Source: Sporisorium sorghi
Lineage: Eukaryota; Basidiomycota; Ustilaginomycetes; Ustilaginales; Ustilaginaceae
Direction: 5' to 3'
Assembly (NCBI GenBank): GCA_023212695.1
Contig: JALCCG010000143.1
Location: forward strand, 1 to 56,026
DNA length: 56,026 nucleotides
Shown: positions 1-9,639 of the stretch, piece after piece
How the letters are laid out: each line of letters begins with the position of its first letter
How positions within the stretch are numbered: the first letter of the stretch is position 1
Program-made: the position numbers and the translations under genes
The notes under the pieces: model-generated
What the model was told of the DNA's origin: nothing
What the model saw: the letters and a program-made list of their open reading frames with translations, nothing else
Databases searched by the model: none

Positions 1-32
1 GGTCCCGGGAGAGTAGGACGTCGCCAAGCGAA
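1..32 (+). rRNA. rrf: 5S rRNA, 3' end only
   Basis: The first bases (GGGAGAGTAGGACGTCGCC) are the conserved 3' end of a Firmicutes 5S rRNA; the rest lies upstream of the window. A strong terminator follows at 40-75, which fits the end of an rRNA operon. The exact 3' end is estimated. Confidence 0.9.
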
Positions 33-39
33 CAACCAT

Positions 40-75
40 AAAGACCGTTATCGAGTAATCGATAGCGGTCTTTTC
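40..75 (+). terminator. rRNA operon terminator
   Basis: AAAGACCG and CGGTCTTT pair, and the inner TATCGA/TCGATA extends the stem around a GTAA loop; a T run follows. It closes the rRNA operon that ends at the left edge. Confidence 0.9.
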
Positions 76-318
76 CTATAGTTCAGCTCTTACATTTGTA
101 AATAACAGACTATCCCGTGCTGGCTTGGGTGATACTATGCGACAGGCTGCTGTAATCCCATGGATGATCCGAAGTGATCAGGGAATGGGAGAGAAGGTGT
201 AAACGTGGATAAGTCTCCATTTTATAGAAGAAACTCATTGGTTTTGTCCACTATGAAGAGACAAGGTAACGCGCTGGATGGATACTTGTGACCTCCATAA
301 AAAGGGCCAATTCAATCC
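76..318. other. Gap between rRNA operon and guaB, no gene seen
   Basis: No convincing coding region was found here. A single DnaA-box-like 9-mer with one mismatch (CGTGGATAA, 204-212) is present, and an inverted repeat begins at 301. The gap leads into the guaB promoter at 319. Confidence 0.5.
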
Positions 319-347
319 TTGACAGCCTATGGGCCCTTTGCTAAGAT
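319..347 (+). promoter_or_regulatory. guaB promoter (sigma-A type) inside an inverted repeat
   Basis: TTGACA (319-324) and TAAGAT (342-347) are separated by 17 bp. The -35 box and most of the spacer lie between the arms of an 8-bp inverted repeat (AAAGGGCC 301-308, GGCCCTTT 332-339). The repeat has no T run, so it is more likely an operator-like element than a terminator. The leader to the guaB start is about 95 nt. Confidence 0.65.
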
Positions 348-413
348 GGCAATAATATATTTCTGAAAATACATTGAAAATGCCGTCCGGTCCCGCTCTG
401 ACAGTAGTTGTAG

Positions 414-1907
<1,494 letters not shown>

Positions 1908-1955
1908 TACACTGAAGTGAAACAAGGATAGACAATATATGTCATATATTTCCTG

Positions 1956-1993
1956 GACAAGCTGGATGAAATTCATCTAGCTTGTCTTTTTTT
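1956..1993 (+). terminator. guaB terminator
   Basis: GACAAGCT pairs with AGCTTGTC around a short inner stem and is followed by seven T residues. Confidence 0.85.
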
Positions 1994-2010
1994 GATACCC
2001 CCCCTATGAT
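1982..2010 (+). promoter_or_regulatory. Possible dacA promoter
   Basis: TTGTCT (1982-1987) and TATGAT (2005-2010) are 17 bp apart. The -35 box overlaps the right arm of the guaB terminator, so termination and initiation share sequence. Confidence 0.45.
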
Positions 2011-2060
2011 AGAATAGAACAAGTTAATGACTTATTGAGAATTAGAGGGGAGTTATTCCA

Positions 2061-3479
2061 TTGATAGACAAGTCTGTAAAGAAGAATAAACGACAACGAA
2101 TTCAAAGAACGCTGGCATCCTTGATGCTGTTTAATATACTGTGTTTCTCCGCTGCACCGGCGGTTTCATTGGCAGCACCTCATATGCTGGCAACAGCGGA
2201 TACGACCAATGCTACAGATGATAAAGCAGCAACCGACAAGGCTGCAAAGGATAATGCCAAGCCGGATAAAGTTCCATCCATAGATCAGCTTGGATTGGAC
2301 GTCAGCTCTGCCGTATTGATCGAGCCTTCTACAGGGCAGGTCCTGTTATCGGTTAATGCTGATGAAGCATTGCCGCCGGCCAGCATGACCAAGATGATGA
2401 CGGAGTACATCGTTGCGGAGAAAGTTAAGCAAGGTGAGCTAGCTTGGGATGAAATGGTCTCGGTAAAAGAGAATGCAGAAAAAACGGTGGGCTCACGGAT
2501 ATTTTTGGCTGAGGGCGACCAACATACAGTCGAAGAGCTCTACATAGCTATGGCTGTAGGTTCAGCTAACGATGCTACGGTAGCACTGGCTGAGCATGTG
2601 GCTGGTTCCGAGGAAGAGTTTGTTACCCTGATGAACGACACGGCAAAAAAGATGGGGCTGAAAACGGCATTCTTCATTAACTCTACAGGTCTCAGCCGTG
2701 CGGATATGCCCGAGAAATATCGTCCTGCAGAGGACAAGGAAACGGTAATGTCAGCAATGGATACAGCGTTACTGGCCAAATTCATCGTTGAGGATCATCC
2801 TGATTTTGCAAGATTCACGGCCATTCAATCCCACAAATTTCGACCGCGCGACACGCATCCAATTATCAACTATAACTGGATGCTTGAAGCCAATAAAGAT
2901 ATCACCAACTTCAAGAAATATGCTTACGAAGGTCTGGACGGATTAAAGACAGGCCATACCAATGCAGCTAAGTATTGCTTCGCGGGTACCGCTGAGCGTG
3001 ATGGCATGCGTCTGATTAGCGTGGTTATGGGCACAAAATCCGAAGGAGCTCGTTTTGTAGAATCCAAAAAAGTCCTGGATTACGGCTTTGACAACTTCGA
3101 AGTGAAGGAAGTTCAAGCTGCTGGGGCAACCGTTGAAGGCTTTGATAGCATTGAGGTGAAGAAGGGTAAAGGCAAGCAAACTGCAGTCGTAACCGATAAA
3201 GCAGTCACTTTTGTTGTACCCAAAGGATCGACTGGCAAGAATATTACGTTCGAAGCCAAGCTGGACTCCTCCAGCATGACAGCTCCAGTGGCTAAAGGTA
3301 CGAAGGTGGGCACGGTGACCTACACCTATAAAATTGAAGGCATAAAGGATGCCCAGACCGAAACGGTGAACTTAATCACGGCGGATGAGGTTGAGAAGGC
3401 AGGCTGGTTCAGTTTGTTCCTGCGGGCAATCGGCGATTTTTTTGCGGATTTGTTTGATTCCATCAAAAATCTTTTTTAA
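2061..3479 (+). CDS. dacA: D-alanyl-D-alanine carboxypeptidase (PBP5 type)
   Basis: A 472-residue low-molecular-weight penicillin-binding protein that removes the terminal D-Ala from peptidoglycan pentapeptides outside the membrane. An N-terminal signal peptide covers about residues 15-40 and is followed by an Ala/Asp/Lys-rich linker. The catalytic SxxK is S108-MTK, the SxN motif is in GSANDA near 168, and KTG begins at K296. The C-terminus (WFSLFLRAIGDFFADLF) is an amphipathic membrane anchor, as in PBP5. The start is TTG, with GAGGGGAG upstream. It is longer than the roughly 440 residues usual for the family because of the linker. Gene order guaB-dacA-pdxS is as in Bacillus. Confidence 0.95.
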   Translation: MIDKSVKKNKRQRIQRTLASLMLFNILCFSAAPAVSLAAPHMLATADTTNATDDKAATDKAAKDNAKPDKVPSIDQLGLDVSSAVLIEPSTGQVLLSVNADEALPPASMTKMMTEYIVAEKVKQGELAWDEMVSVKENAEKTVGSRIFLAEGDQHTVEELYIAMAVGSANDATVALAEHVAGSEEEFVTLMNDTAKKMGLKTAFFINSTGLSRADMPEKYRPAEDKETVMSAMDTALLAKFIVEDHPDFARFTAIQSHKFRPRDTHPIINYNWMLEANKDITNFKKYAYEGLDGLKTGHTNAAKYCFAGTAERDGMRLISVVMGTKSEGARFVESKKVLDYGFDNFEVKEVQAAGATVEGFDSIEVKKGKGKQTAVVTDKAVTFVVPKGSTGKNITFEAKLDSSSMTAPVAKGTKVGTVTYTYKIEGIKDAQTETVNLITADEVEKAGWFSLFLRAIGDFFADLFDSIKNLF

Positions 3480-3504
3480 CAGCTATAAATTCCGAGTAAA
3501 TGGG

Positions 3505-3533
3505 TTGTATATTTGATTTTGATGCGGTAAAAT
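3505..3533 (+). promoter_or_regulatory. pdxST promoter
   Basis: TTGTAT (3505-3510) and TAAAAT (3528-3533) are 17 bp apart. A 7-bp inverted repeat (ATCGCCA 3582-3588, TGGCGAT 3600-3606) lies in the leader about 33 nt before the pdxS start and has no T run. Confidence 0.5.
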
Positions 3534-3638
3534 ATCGAGTTAGATTCATTGCAAGTATGTACCTATATAGGCACAGACCATATCGCCAGGATTGCGTTAT
3601 GGCGATGAGATACAACATATAATCGGGAGGCTAGGGGC

Positions 3639-4520
3639 ATGGAAACAGGAACATCAACGGTAAAAAGAGGTATGGCGGAAATGCAAAAAGGCGGCGTCAT
3701 TATGGACGTCATGAATGCGGAACAAGCGAAAATCGCTGAAGCTGCCGGTGCAACGGCAGTTATGGCGCTGGAGCGCGTTCCTTCCGATATTCGCGCTGCT
3801 GGGGGAGTGGCACGGATGGCTGACCCAACGATCGTTGAGGAAGTCATGAAGGTTGTATCCATTCCGGTTATGGCCAAAGCTCGTATCGGTCATTATGTCG
3901 AAGCGAAAGTGCTGGAGTCTCTTGGTGTGGATTACCTTGATGAGAGTGAAGTTCTGACACCGGCTGATGAAGTGTTCCATATCGATAAATGGGATTTCAC
4001 GGTACCATTCGTATGCGGAGCGAAGGATCTTGGTGAAGCGCTGCGTCGTATTGGTGAAGGCGCGTCAATGCTTCGTACAAAGGGTGAGCCGGGAACAGGC
4101 AATATCGTGGAAGCTGTTCGCCATATGCGTTTGATCAACAGCCAAATCCGTAAAGTTCGTAACATGTCGAAGGACGAGCTTTATGCAGAAGCGAAAAACC
4201 TGGGTGTTTCCTATGACCTCCTGAAAGGCATCCATGAGACAGGCAAGCTTCCCGTGGTTAACTTTGCAGCTGGTGGTATAGCAACACCTGCAGATGCCGC
4301 ATTGATGATGCATTTGGGCGCTGACGGGGTCTTCGTGGGATCCGGTATTTTCAAATCGGACAGCCCTGAGAAATTTGCACGGGCGATCGTAGAAGCGACT
4401 ACACATTATGATGATTATAAATTGATTGCCGAAGTATCCAAGAATCTGGGTACTCCGATGAAAGGCATCGAGATATCCAAGCTTAGTCCAGCCGAGCGTA
4501 TGCAGGATCGCGGCTGGTAA
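3639..4520 (+). CDS. pdxS: Pyridoxal 5'-phosphate synthase, PdxS lyase subunit
   Basis: A 293-residue (beta/alpha)8 protein that condenses ribose 5-phosphate, glyceraldehyde 3-phosphate and ammonia to make pyridoxal phosphate. The start [17 protein letters not shown] and the [14 protein letters not shown] motif are near-invariant in PdxS/YaaD. It works as a dodecamer that docks PdxT, which supplies ammonia. The ATG follows GGGAGG. pdxT begins 15 bp downstream, so the two subunits are made from one operon from the promoter at 3505-3533. Length is normal for the family. Confidence 0.98.
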   Translation: METGTSTVKRGMAEMQKGGVIMDVMNAEQAKIAEAAGATAVMALERVPSDIRAAGGVARMADPTIVEEVMKVVSIPVMAKARIGHYVEAKVLESLGVDYLDESEVLTPADEVFHIDKWDFTVPFVCGAKDLGEALRRIGEGASMLRTKGEPGTGNIVEAVRHMRLINSQIRKVRNMSKDELYAEAKNLGVSYDLLKGIHETGKLPVVNFAAGGIATPADAALMMHLGADGVFVGSGIFKSDSPEKFARAIVEATTHYDDYKLIAEVSKNLGTPMKGIEISKLSPAERMQDRGW

Positions 4521-4535
4521 GAGAGAAGGGGTAAC

Positions 4536-5123
4536 ATGAAGGTCGGAGTACTGGCACTTCAGGGTGCCGTTGCAGAGCATATTCGAAGCATATCCCTTGC
4601 CGGTGCAGAGGGCGTTCCGATCAAGCGGAGAGAGCAGCTTCAGGACGTTGACGGTTTAATCATTCCTGGCGGAGAGAGCACCACCATTGGCAAGCTTATG
4701 CGTAAATACGGCTTTATGGATGCAATTACTCAATTCTCAACCCAAGGCAAACCGATATTCGGTACTTGTGCCGGACTGATTGTGCTTGCTGAGCGAATTC
4801 AAGGGGATGAAGAGGCGCATTTGAAGCTCATGGACATCACGGTAGCCCGTAACGCATTTGGACGTCAGCGCGAGAGCTTTGAGACTGATCTGGATGTCAA
4901 AGGAATCGATGAGAAGGTTCGCGCTGTCTTTATTCGAGCACCGCTGATTCTGGAAGTGGGCGCAGGCGTTGAGGTTCTGTCTACGTATAAGGATGAGATC
5001 GTTACAGCCAGACAGAGGCATCTGCTTGCGGCCTCGTATCATCCGGAGCTGACGGACGATTATCGTCTCCATCAATATTTTGTGGAGATGGTCCGCTCGC
5101 AGTCCGCAGCCGCACAGAAGTAA
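4536..5123 (+). CDS. pdxT: Pyridoxal 5'-phosphate synthase, PdxT glutaminase subunit
   Basis: A 195-residue class I glutamine amidotransferase that hydrolyses glutamine and channels ammonia to PdxS. The oxyanion/nucleophile motif GTCAGLIVLA places the catalytic cysteine at residue 78; the His-Glu pair is in SYHPEL near 168-172. PGGEST near residues 46-51 is another family hallmark. The ATG follows AGAGAAGGGG. It is the second gene of the pdxST operon and is followed by a strong terminator. Confidence 0.98.
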   Translation: MKVGVLALQGAVAEHIRSISLAGAEGVPIKRREQLQDVDGLIIPGGESTTIGKLMRKYGFMDAITQFSTQGKPIFGTCAGLIVLAERIQGDEEAHLKLMDITVARNAFGRQRESFETDLDVKGIDEKVRAVFIRAPLILEVGAGVEVLSTYKDEIVTARQRHLLAASYHPELTDDYRLHQYFVEMVRSQSAAAQK

Positions 5124-5135
5124 TAGATACAGCAG

Positions 5136-5183
5136 AAGACATCTTGACTCTTAGGCAGTATACAGGAGTCAAGTTGTCTTTTT
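5136..5183 (+). terminator. pdxST terminator
   Basis: AAGACA then CTTGACTC pair with GAGTCAAG then TGTCTT (one T-T mismatch), giving about 14 bp, followed by a T run. Confidence 0.9.
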
Positions 5184-5202
5184 CGCTGAAATGCAATAAG
5201 AT
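5174..5202 (+). promoter_or_regulatory. serS promoter
   Basis: TTGTCT (5174-5179) and TAAGAT (5197-5202) are 17 bp apart. The -35 box overlaps the right arm of the pdxST terminator. Confidence 0.5.
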
Positions 5203-5227
5203 GTATCGTATGTAATAGAGGTCATGC

Positions 5228-5248
5228 AGCCTTGTCCCAAGGCTTTTT
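5228..5248 (+). terminator. Hairpin with T run in the serS leader (possible attenuator)
   Basis: AGCCTTG (5228-5234) pairs with CAAGGCT (5238-5244) over a 3-nt loop and runs into TTTTT. It lies between the proposed serS promoter and the serS start. No T-box sequence was seen. Confidence 0.6.
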
Positions 5249-5310
5249 GTAGACATAGAGGGCAGCTGCTTCGATATACTGATGGATGTTTTACTTTAGG
5301 AGGGTTTCCC

Positions 5311-6594
5311 GTGTTAGACGTAAAAATATTGCGCAGCGAGTACAGTCGTGTAGAAGAAGCGCTGAAGAATCGTGGCAAATCGCTCGATTTAATTGCGGAT
5401 TTTCCTAAGCTTGACGCCCGGCGCCGGGAGTTGCTGCAGGAAAGCGAAAGTTTGAAGAACCGCCGCAACACCGTGTCGGCTGAAGTAGCCAGGCTGAAGA
5501 AGAATCGTGAGAATGCAGATGAGCTGATTCTGGAGATGCGAGAAGTGTCAGACCGGATTAAAGCGATGGATGAGGAAGTGCGTGAGCTGGAAGCGAGTAT
5601 TTCCGAGCTTACTTTGGCGATTCCGAATATTCCTCACGAGAGTGTGCCGGTAGGCGCCTCGGAGGAGGAGAACGTGGAGATCCGCCGGTGGGCGGAGCCT
5701 AATGCCTTCGATTTCGAGCCTAAGGCTCACTGGGAGCTTGCTCAGAATCTGGGTATACTGGATTTTGAAGCAGGTGCGAAGGTGACAGGTTCCCGCTTTA
5801 CGTTCTACAAAGGTCTGGGTGCTCGCCTGGAGCGTGCCTTAATCAGTTTCATGATGGATCTGCACAGCGACAAACACGGCTATGAAGAAATGCTGCCTCC
5901 ATATATCGTCAACCGGGACAGCCTGTACGGAACCGGACAGCTTCCTAAATTTGAAGAGGATTTATTCAAGATCAGCGATACGGATTACTATTTGATCCCA
6001 ACGGCGGAGGTTCCCGTAACGAACTACCATCGTGAAGAAATCCTGAACATCGAGGATCTGCCAAAATACTATGTGGCCTACAGTTCCTGTTTCCGTTCCG
6101 AAGCCGGTGCGGCAGGGCGCGACACACGCGGACTCATTCGTCAGCATCAGTTCAATAAGGTGGAGATGGTGAAGATCGTAAATCCGGAAACATCCTTTGA
6201 TGAGCTTGAGAAGATGACAACGGATGCAGAGCGTGTGCTTCAGCTGCTAAATCTTCCATATCGCGTGATGGCCCTTTGTACAGGGGACATGGGCTTTGGC
6301 TCCATGAAGACATATGATTTGGAAGTTTGGCTCCCAGAGAGCGGCGTATACCGGGAAATTTCCTCCTGTTCGAATATAGGGGACTTCCAGGCTCGTCGTG
6401 CCAATATCCGCTTCCGTCCGGAGCCGAAGAGCAAGCCGGAGTTTGTCCACACCTTGAACGGTTCCGGGCTCGCTGTGGGCCGTACAGTTGCTGCCATTCT
6501 GGAGAATTATCAACAGGCAGACGGTTCGGTGATCATTCCAGAAGTGCTTCGTCCTTATATGGGCAACGTCAGTATCATTGAGCAGAAAAAATAG
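5311..6594 (+). CDS. serS: Seryl-tRNA synthetase
   Basis: A 427-residue class II aminoacyl-tRNA synthetase that charges tRNA-Ser with serine in the cytosol. The N-terminal arm is a long antiparallel coiled coil (about residues 30-100, rich in Lys, Glu and Arg) that grips the long variable arm of tRNA-Ser. The catalytic domain carries motif 2 ([18 protein letters not shown]) and motif 3 ([15 protein letters not shown]). I chose the GTG start at 5311, which reads [11 protein letters not shown] and follows TAGGAGGG; an upstream in-frame ATG gives a non-family extension. tRNA-Ser lies just downstream, as in Bacillus. A short terminator-like hairpin in the leader may control it. Confidence 0.97.
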   Translation: MLDVKILRSEYSRVEEALKNRGKSLDLIADFPKLDARRRELLQESESLKNRRNTVSAEVARLKKNRENADELILEMREVSDRIKAMDEEVRELEASISELTLAIPNIPHESVPVGASEEENVEIRRWAEPNAFDFEPKAHWELAQNLGILDFEAGAKVTGSRFTFYKGLGARLERALISFMMDLHSDKHGYEEMLPPYIVNRDSLYGTGQLPKFEEDLFKISDTDYYLIPTAEVPVTNYHREEILNIEDLPKYYVAYSSCFRSEAGAAGRDTRGLIRQHQFNKVEMVKIVNPETSFDELEKMTTDAERVLQLLNLPYRVMALCTGDMGFGSMKTYDLEVWLPESGVYREISSCSNIGDFQARRANIRFRPEPKSKPEFVHTLNGSGLAVGRTVAAILENYQQADGSVIIPEVLRPYMGNVSIIEQKK

Positions 6595-6624
6595 TTGATA
6601 AATTATTTTGTCTTGTGGTATAAT
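6595..6624 (+). promoter_or_regulatory. tRNA-Ser promoter
   Basis: TTGATA (6595-6600) and TATAAT (6619-6624) are 18 bp apart; TGG before the -10 box makes it an extended -10. The -35 box begins right after the serS stop codon. Confidence 0.7.
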
Positions 6625-6666
6625 GATTTTTGCACGTGATTAATTTACGTGTAATCACTGCCACAT

Positions 6667-6755
6667 GGAGAGGTACCGAAGCGGTCATAACGGGGCGGTC
6701 TTGAAAACCGTTAGGGGGCAACTCCACATGGGTTCGAATCCCATCCTCTCCGCCA
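6667..6755 (+). tRNA. tRNA-Ser (anticodon UGA)
   Basis: The acceptor arms GGAGAGG and CCTCTCC pair, and CCA is encoded. The anticodon stem GCGGT/ACCGT holds the loop CTTGAAA, so the anticodon is TGA. A long variable arm typical of class II serine tRNAs is present, and the T arm reads GGGTTCGAATCCC. It lies directly after serS. Confidence 0.97.
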
Positions 6756-6772
6756 TACATAACAAGTACAAG

Positions 6773-6799
6773 CCGTTTCCTTAGGGAAACGGTTTTTTT
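6773..6799 (+). terminator. tRNA-Ser terminator
   Basis: CCGTTTCC pairs with GGAAACGG over a short loop, followed by seven T residues. Confidence 0.9.
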
Positions 6800-6920
6800 G
6801 TATCTTTTTTTAGCAAGGGCACACCGTTACGCGGCTTGTCCGTAAAGTTCGGCTATGTGGATGGACGCTGTATAAAACAAAGCCCATTATCGCAATTTAT
6901 AGAGAAGGGGAGGTGTGAAC

Positions 6921-7262
6921 ATGAACTCAGAACTGAATGTGGATCAGGCCATGCTGGTCGATGCCTGGCAGGAAAGGCTATCAACGATTCTAAAGCCGGG
7001 CGATCGCGCCGAAGTCGCTGCGGACGAAGGGGATGCGAATGCCATCCGTATTCACATCGGTGCGGCAGGGCGCCAGGAGTATTCGTTTGATTTTCAATGC
7101 ACGTATGTAGATTCAAGGGAAGTGAAGGTAGAACTGGTCGATGTGGAGCGAGATGGCGCAACGACAGATGAGCGTAACGAGAATATTCAGGGTATGGTAG
7201 GCGACTATACACGCCATATTCATGAATGTGCTCAAGCGCTGCAGCAAATCACGCATCACTGA
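6921..7262 (+). CDS. Hypothetical protein, 113 aa
   Basis: I do not recognise a family. The start is ATG at 6921, chosen because GGGGAGG ends seven bases before it; a GTG six bases earlier is possible. The protein is acidic, soluble, with no signal peptide or membrane segment, and has an alternating strand pattern in the middle (IRIHIGAAGRQEYSFDF) followed by an acidic C-terminal helix ending HH. It sits between tRNA-Ser and a small spore-protein-like gene, in a position where Bacillus has unrelated genes. Codon use looks like that of its neighbours. Confidence 0.7.
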   Translation: MNSELNVDQAMLVDAWQERLSTILKPGDRAEVAADEGDANAIRIHIGAAGRQEYSFDFQCTYVDSREVKVELVDVERDGATTDERNENIQGMVGDYTRHIHECAQALQQITHH

Positions 7263-7357
7263 TTATATGAATGACATATCCCAGCACCTTCGCTTTACGA
7301 AATCAGGACATGATTGCCAAAACCATCGTTGTTATCCACGAAATGGAGGGCTACCAG

Positions 7358-7507
7358 ATGAGTAAGCCAAAGTCGATTCCAGTACCTGAAGCACAAGATC
7401 CGCCGAAAAAGCGCAAGGATCATGACCGTGGCGGTCAAGAGCCGCTGTCAGGCTCACACAGAGCGAAGATCCGTAAGCAGGATGGGCATTTCAACCCAGA
7501 GGGCTAA
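7358..7507 (+). CDS. Small protein resembling SspP (acid-soluble spore protein P)
   Basis: A 49-residue, very basic and hydrophilic protein starting at ATG 7358 after ATGGAGGG. The segment GGQEPLSGSHRAKIRKQ resembles the GQPEPLSGSKKVKNRNH motif that I recall for SspP (CotL), a minor small acid-soluble protein of the forespore in Bacillus; the length (about 48) also agrees. The family link is an inference from a short motif. A longer in-frame reading back to 7271 lacks a ribosome binding site. A terminator follows at 7554-7588. Confidence 0.6.
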   Translation: MSKPKSIPVPEAQDPPKKRKDHDRGGQEPLSGSHRAKIRKQDGHFNPEG

Positions 7508-7553
7508 ACGGCCTCAGGCGCTAATACAGAAGCGCTAGAAGCAAGAATCGTGA

Positions 7554-7588
7554 GAACTTCCTGTAATTCGACAGGAGGTTCTTTTTTT
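7554..7588 (+). terminator. Terminator of the SspP-like gene
   Basis: An 11-bp stem (GAACTTCCTGT / ACAGGAGGTTC, one G-T pair) is followed by seven T residues. Confidence 0.9.
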
Positions 7589-7590
7589 CG

Positions 7591-7609
7591 TTATGAAACC
7601 TTTTCATAA
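7591..7609. repeat. Perfect 8-bp inverted repeat upstream of the lipoprotein gene
   Basis: TTATGAAA (7591-7598) and TTTCATAA (7602-7609) are perfect reverse complements around CCT. It has the size and AT-rich form of a repressor operator and stands about 200 bp before the lipoprotein gene. The rest of 7610-7812 is AT-rich with no gene seen. Confidence 0.4.
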
Positions 7610-7812
7610 ATCTTCCGTATTAGTGTGCAAGTGTAATATTTTGGGGCCCCACCTTATTCGCATGTTAAGAAGTTCAAATTTAAGACTCCTGGAAAAAGAA
7701 AGGAAATATAAATTTCAGCAAATATTCCAGAAAGTGTTTCTCATTTTAGGTAAATGGTTTATGATTAGAAGGTCTGTTATTTTTTTGATGTTAGAGGGGA
7801 GAGAAAATTTTA

Positions 7813-8898
7813 ATGAACAAGAAGTTTGCAGCTATCATGCTGACACTGCTGCTCACAGTGACGGTTGTGCTATCCGGCTGCGCCAAAAAAGAAGAGCCTA
7901 AAGCGGCGATGACCAATGCTGCTACGAATGCCATGAAGATGACGTCGTATGAAATGAAGAGTAAATTTGTCATTGAAGACCTTCAAGTTAACATACCTGC
8001 AGTTGAAGGCGACCCAAGTGTAACCCAGGCGATGACAATGCTGAAAAATGCTGAAGTTACGCTGGATGGCATCTATCAAGCGGAGCCTATGCAAACCGAA
8101 ATGAACATGGGGATCAATCTGAAGGGCGACATGGCCATGTCCATCAACATTGATATGGTAATGACCAATGAGAAGATCTACATCAAGGTTCCAAGCATTC
8201 CGATGCTCCCGTTCCCAGAGGATGTTGTAGGTAAGTACCTCGTGATGGATATGAAAGAGCTTGCTGAGCAATCCGGCGAAACCTTTAGTCCGGAGAGCCT
8301 GGATACCGAGAAGTCTCAGAAATTCGTGAATGAAATCCTTGAAGCGTTGCTTAGCGAATATGATCAAGCCAAATACTTCAAAGATATCAATGTAAAAGAT
8401 GCTGCGCTTCCAGAGGGCGTGGATGCGAAACAAGTCGTTCAATTCTTTGTAACCAATGATACGCTTAATGAAGCATTAGACATCCTGGTAAACAAGGTTG
8501 CTCCGAAGGTAGTTGATATTGCAGCTAAAGACGAGTACCGTGAATTGCTGGGTCTGACGCAAGAAGATATTGACGCAGCTAAAGCGGAAGTATCTGCTGT
8601 CAACCAAGACGAATTCAAAGCGGGCTTGGACGAAATGCAGAAATACCTGAAGATCAATACATTCAACATCAATACAGCAATTGACAAAAAAGATTTCCCT
8701 GCTTATCAAGATGTTGTGTTGAACGTAGATTTCAATGATCCAGAAACCAATGAGAACGTGAAGTTGGCTGTGAAGGGTAGTACCCAATACAACAACATCA
8801 ACGGAAAACAAGAGTTCAAAATCGGTATTCCAAAAGACGCTGATGTCATCACGATGGAGCAATTCGAGGAATCGATGAGCCAAATGGGCACTTATTAA
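7813..8898 (+). CDS. Lipoprotein of unknown function, 361 aa
   Basis: The N-terminus is a lipoprotein signal: MNKK, a hydrophobic run, and the lipobox LSGC with the modified cysteine near residue 22, so the mature protein is anchored to the outer face of the membrane. The rest is rich in Met, Asp and Lys with alternating strands, like LolA/LppX-type half-barrels that bind hydrophobic ligands, but I cannot place it in a named family. The ATG follows GAGGGGAGAG. It has its own terminator and no operon partner. The next gene, tadA, is convergent. Confidence 0.8.
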   Translation: MNKKFAAIMLTLLLTVTVVLSGCAKKEEPKAAMTNAATNAMKMTSYEMKSKFVIEDLQVNIPAVEGDPSVTQAMTMLKNAEVTLDGIYQAEPMQTEMNMGINLKGDMAMSINIDMVMTNEKIYIKVPSIPMLPFPEDVVGKYLVMDMKELAEQSGETFSPESLDTEKSQKFVNEILEALLSEYDQAKYFKDINVKDAALPEGVDAKQVVQFFVTNDTLNEALDILVNKVAPKVVDIAAKDEYRELLGLTQEDIDAAKAEVSAVNQDEFKAGLDEMQKYLKINTFNINTAIDKKDFPAYQDVVLNVDFNDPETNENVKLAVKGSTQYNNINGKQEFKIGIPKDADVITMEQFEESMSQMGTY

Positions 8899-8920
8899 TA
8901 TCGTTCATCATAGACAACAG

Positions 8921-8945
8921 AACCCGGCCGTCATGGCCGGGTTTT
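8921..8945 (+). terminator. Lipoprotein gene terminator
   Basis: AACCCGGCC pairs with GGCCGGGTT over a short loop and is followed by TTTT. Confidence 0.85.
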
Positions 8946-8971
8946 CTGTTTCTTTACATATGGTCATTTGG

Positions 8972-9463
8972 TCATTTTCCACGCAAACGCCGGAAAAACT
9001 GAGTGAGCAGCGAGGCGCACTCTTCCTGGAGTACACCGTCTATGACAGTTGTGCGGTGATTGAAGCGCGGCTCCTGGAGCAAATTCATCAGAGTGCCTGC
9101 ACAACCAGCCTTGGGGTCGCCTGTGCCATAGATGAGCTGCGGAACCCGGGATTGCACGATGGCACCTGCGCACATGGGACAGGGCTCCAGCGTGACGTAC
9201 AGACGACAGTCCAGCAGTCTCCACGCTCCAAGATGTTGACTTGCCTCACGGATGGCCACCATCTCTGCATGAGCCGTTCCATCATAAGTTGTTTCACGCA
9301 AATTGTATCCGCGACCAATAATCTCATCACCACGAACGATGACGGCGCCAATAGGAACTTCACCGAGCTCCTCGGCTTTACGTGCTTCTGCAATGGCTTC
9401 TCTCATCCAGTGTTCATGATTATGATTATCCACAGTCAGTGGGTCTATTGAATTCGGTATCAA
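8972..9463 (-). CDS. tadA: tRNA-specific adenosine deaminase (wobble A34 to inosine)
   Basis: A 163-residue zinc deaminase that converts A34 of tRNA-Arg(ACG) to inosine. The catalytic motif HAEMVAI carries the zinc histidine and proton-shuttling glutamate; PCPMCAGA carries the two zinc cysteines. I place the start at TTG (9463), eight bases after AAAGGAG; the GTG at 9481 lies upstream of that ribosome binding site. In Bacillus the next genes are the SRP RNA and dnaX, but here they are about 42 kb away. One perfect DnaA box (9426-9434) lies inside the 5' end of the gene. Confidence 0.95.
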   Translation of the reverse strand: MIPNSIDPLTVDNHNHEHWMREAIAEARKAEELGEVPIGAVIVRGDEIIGRGYNLRETTYDGTAHAEMVAIREASQHLGAWRLLDCRLYVTLEPCPMCAGAIVQSRVPQLIYGTGDPKAGCAGTLMNLLQEPRFNHRTTVIDGVLQEECASLLTQFFRRLRGK

Positions 9464-9639
9464 ACGAAAGTCTCCTTTCACATCCAGTCAAAACCCTGTA
9501 TTTATACCCATTGTTCAACGAACGTTTATTCGTTTGTTAACATGATGTGGACAGAATTGTGGATAAGTTAAATTTTATGCACAAAGTTATGCACATTATC
9601 CACAGATGAGTTGTGTATTTGTGCGCAATCTGTGGATAC
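9426..9639. promoter_or_regulatory. Cluster of DnaA-box-like 9-mers
   Basis: Three exact TTATCCACA boxes are present: 9426-9434 (+), 9558-9566 (-) and 9596-9604 (+). Three more differ by one base: TTATGCACA at 9575-9583 and 9587-9595, and GTATCCACA at 9631-9639 (-). The boxes at 9587 and 9596 abut. All but the first lie in the gap between tadA and the divergent kinase gene. The gap has no gene; it also holds AT-rich sequence at 9640-9720. Confidence 0.7.

Noticed and set aside
204..212. DnaA-box-like CGTGGATAA near the rRNA operon end
   Set aside because: A lone one-mismatch 9-mer is expected by chance; no second box is near it.
5203..5310. T-box riboswitch before serS
   Set aside because: The T-box consensus (AGGGTGGNACCGCG) and specifier loop are absent and the leader is too short.
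7593..7901. 102-codon + strand frame overlapping the lipoprotein start
   Set aside because: It overlaps the lipoprotein signal region in another frame, lacks a ribosome site and has no family look.
9464..9481. Longer tadA start at GTG 9481
   Set aside because: The AAAGGAG ribosome site lies downstream of this codon and points to the TTG at 9463.
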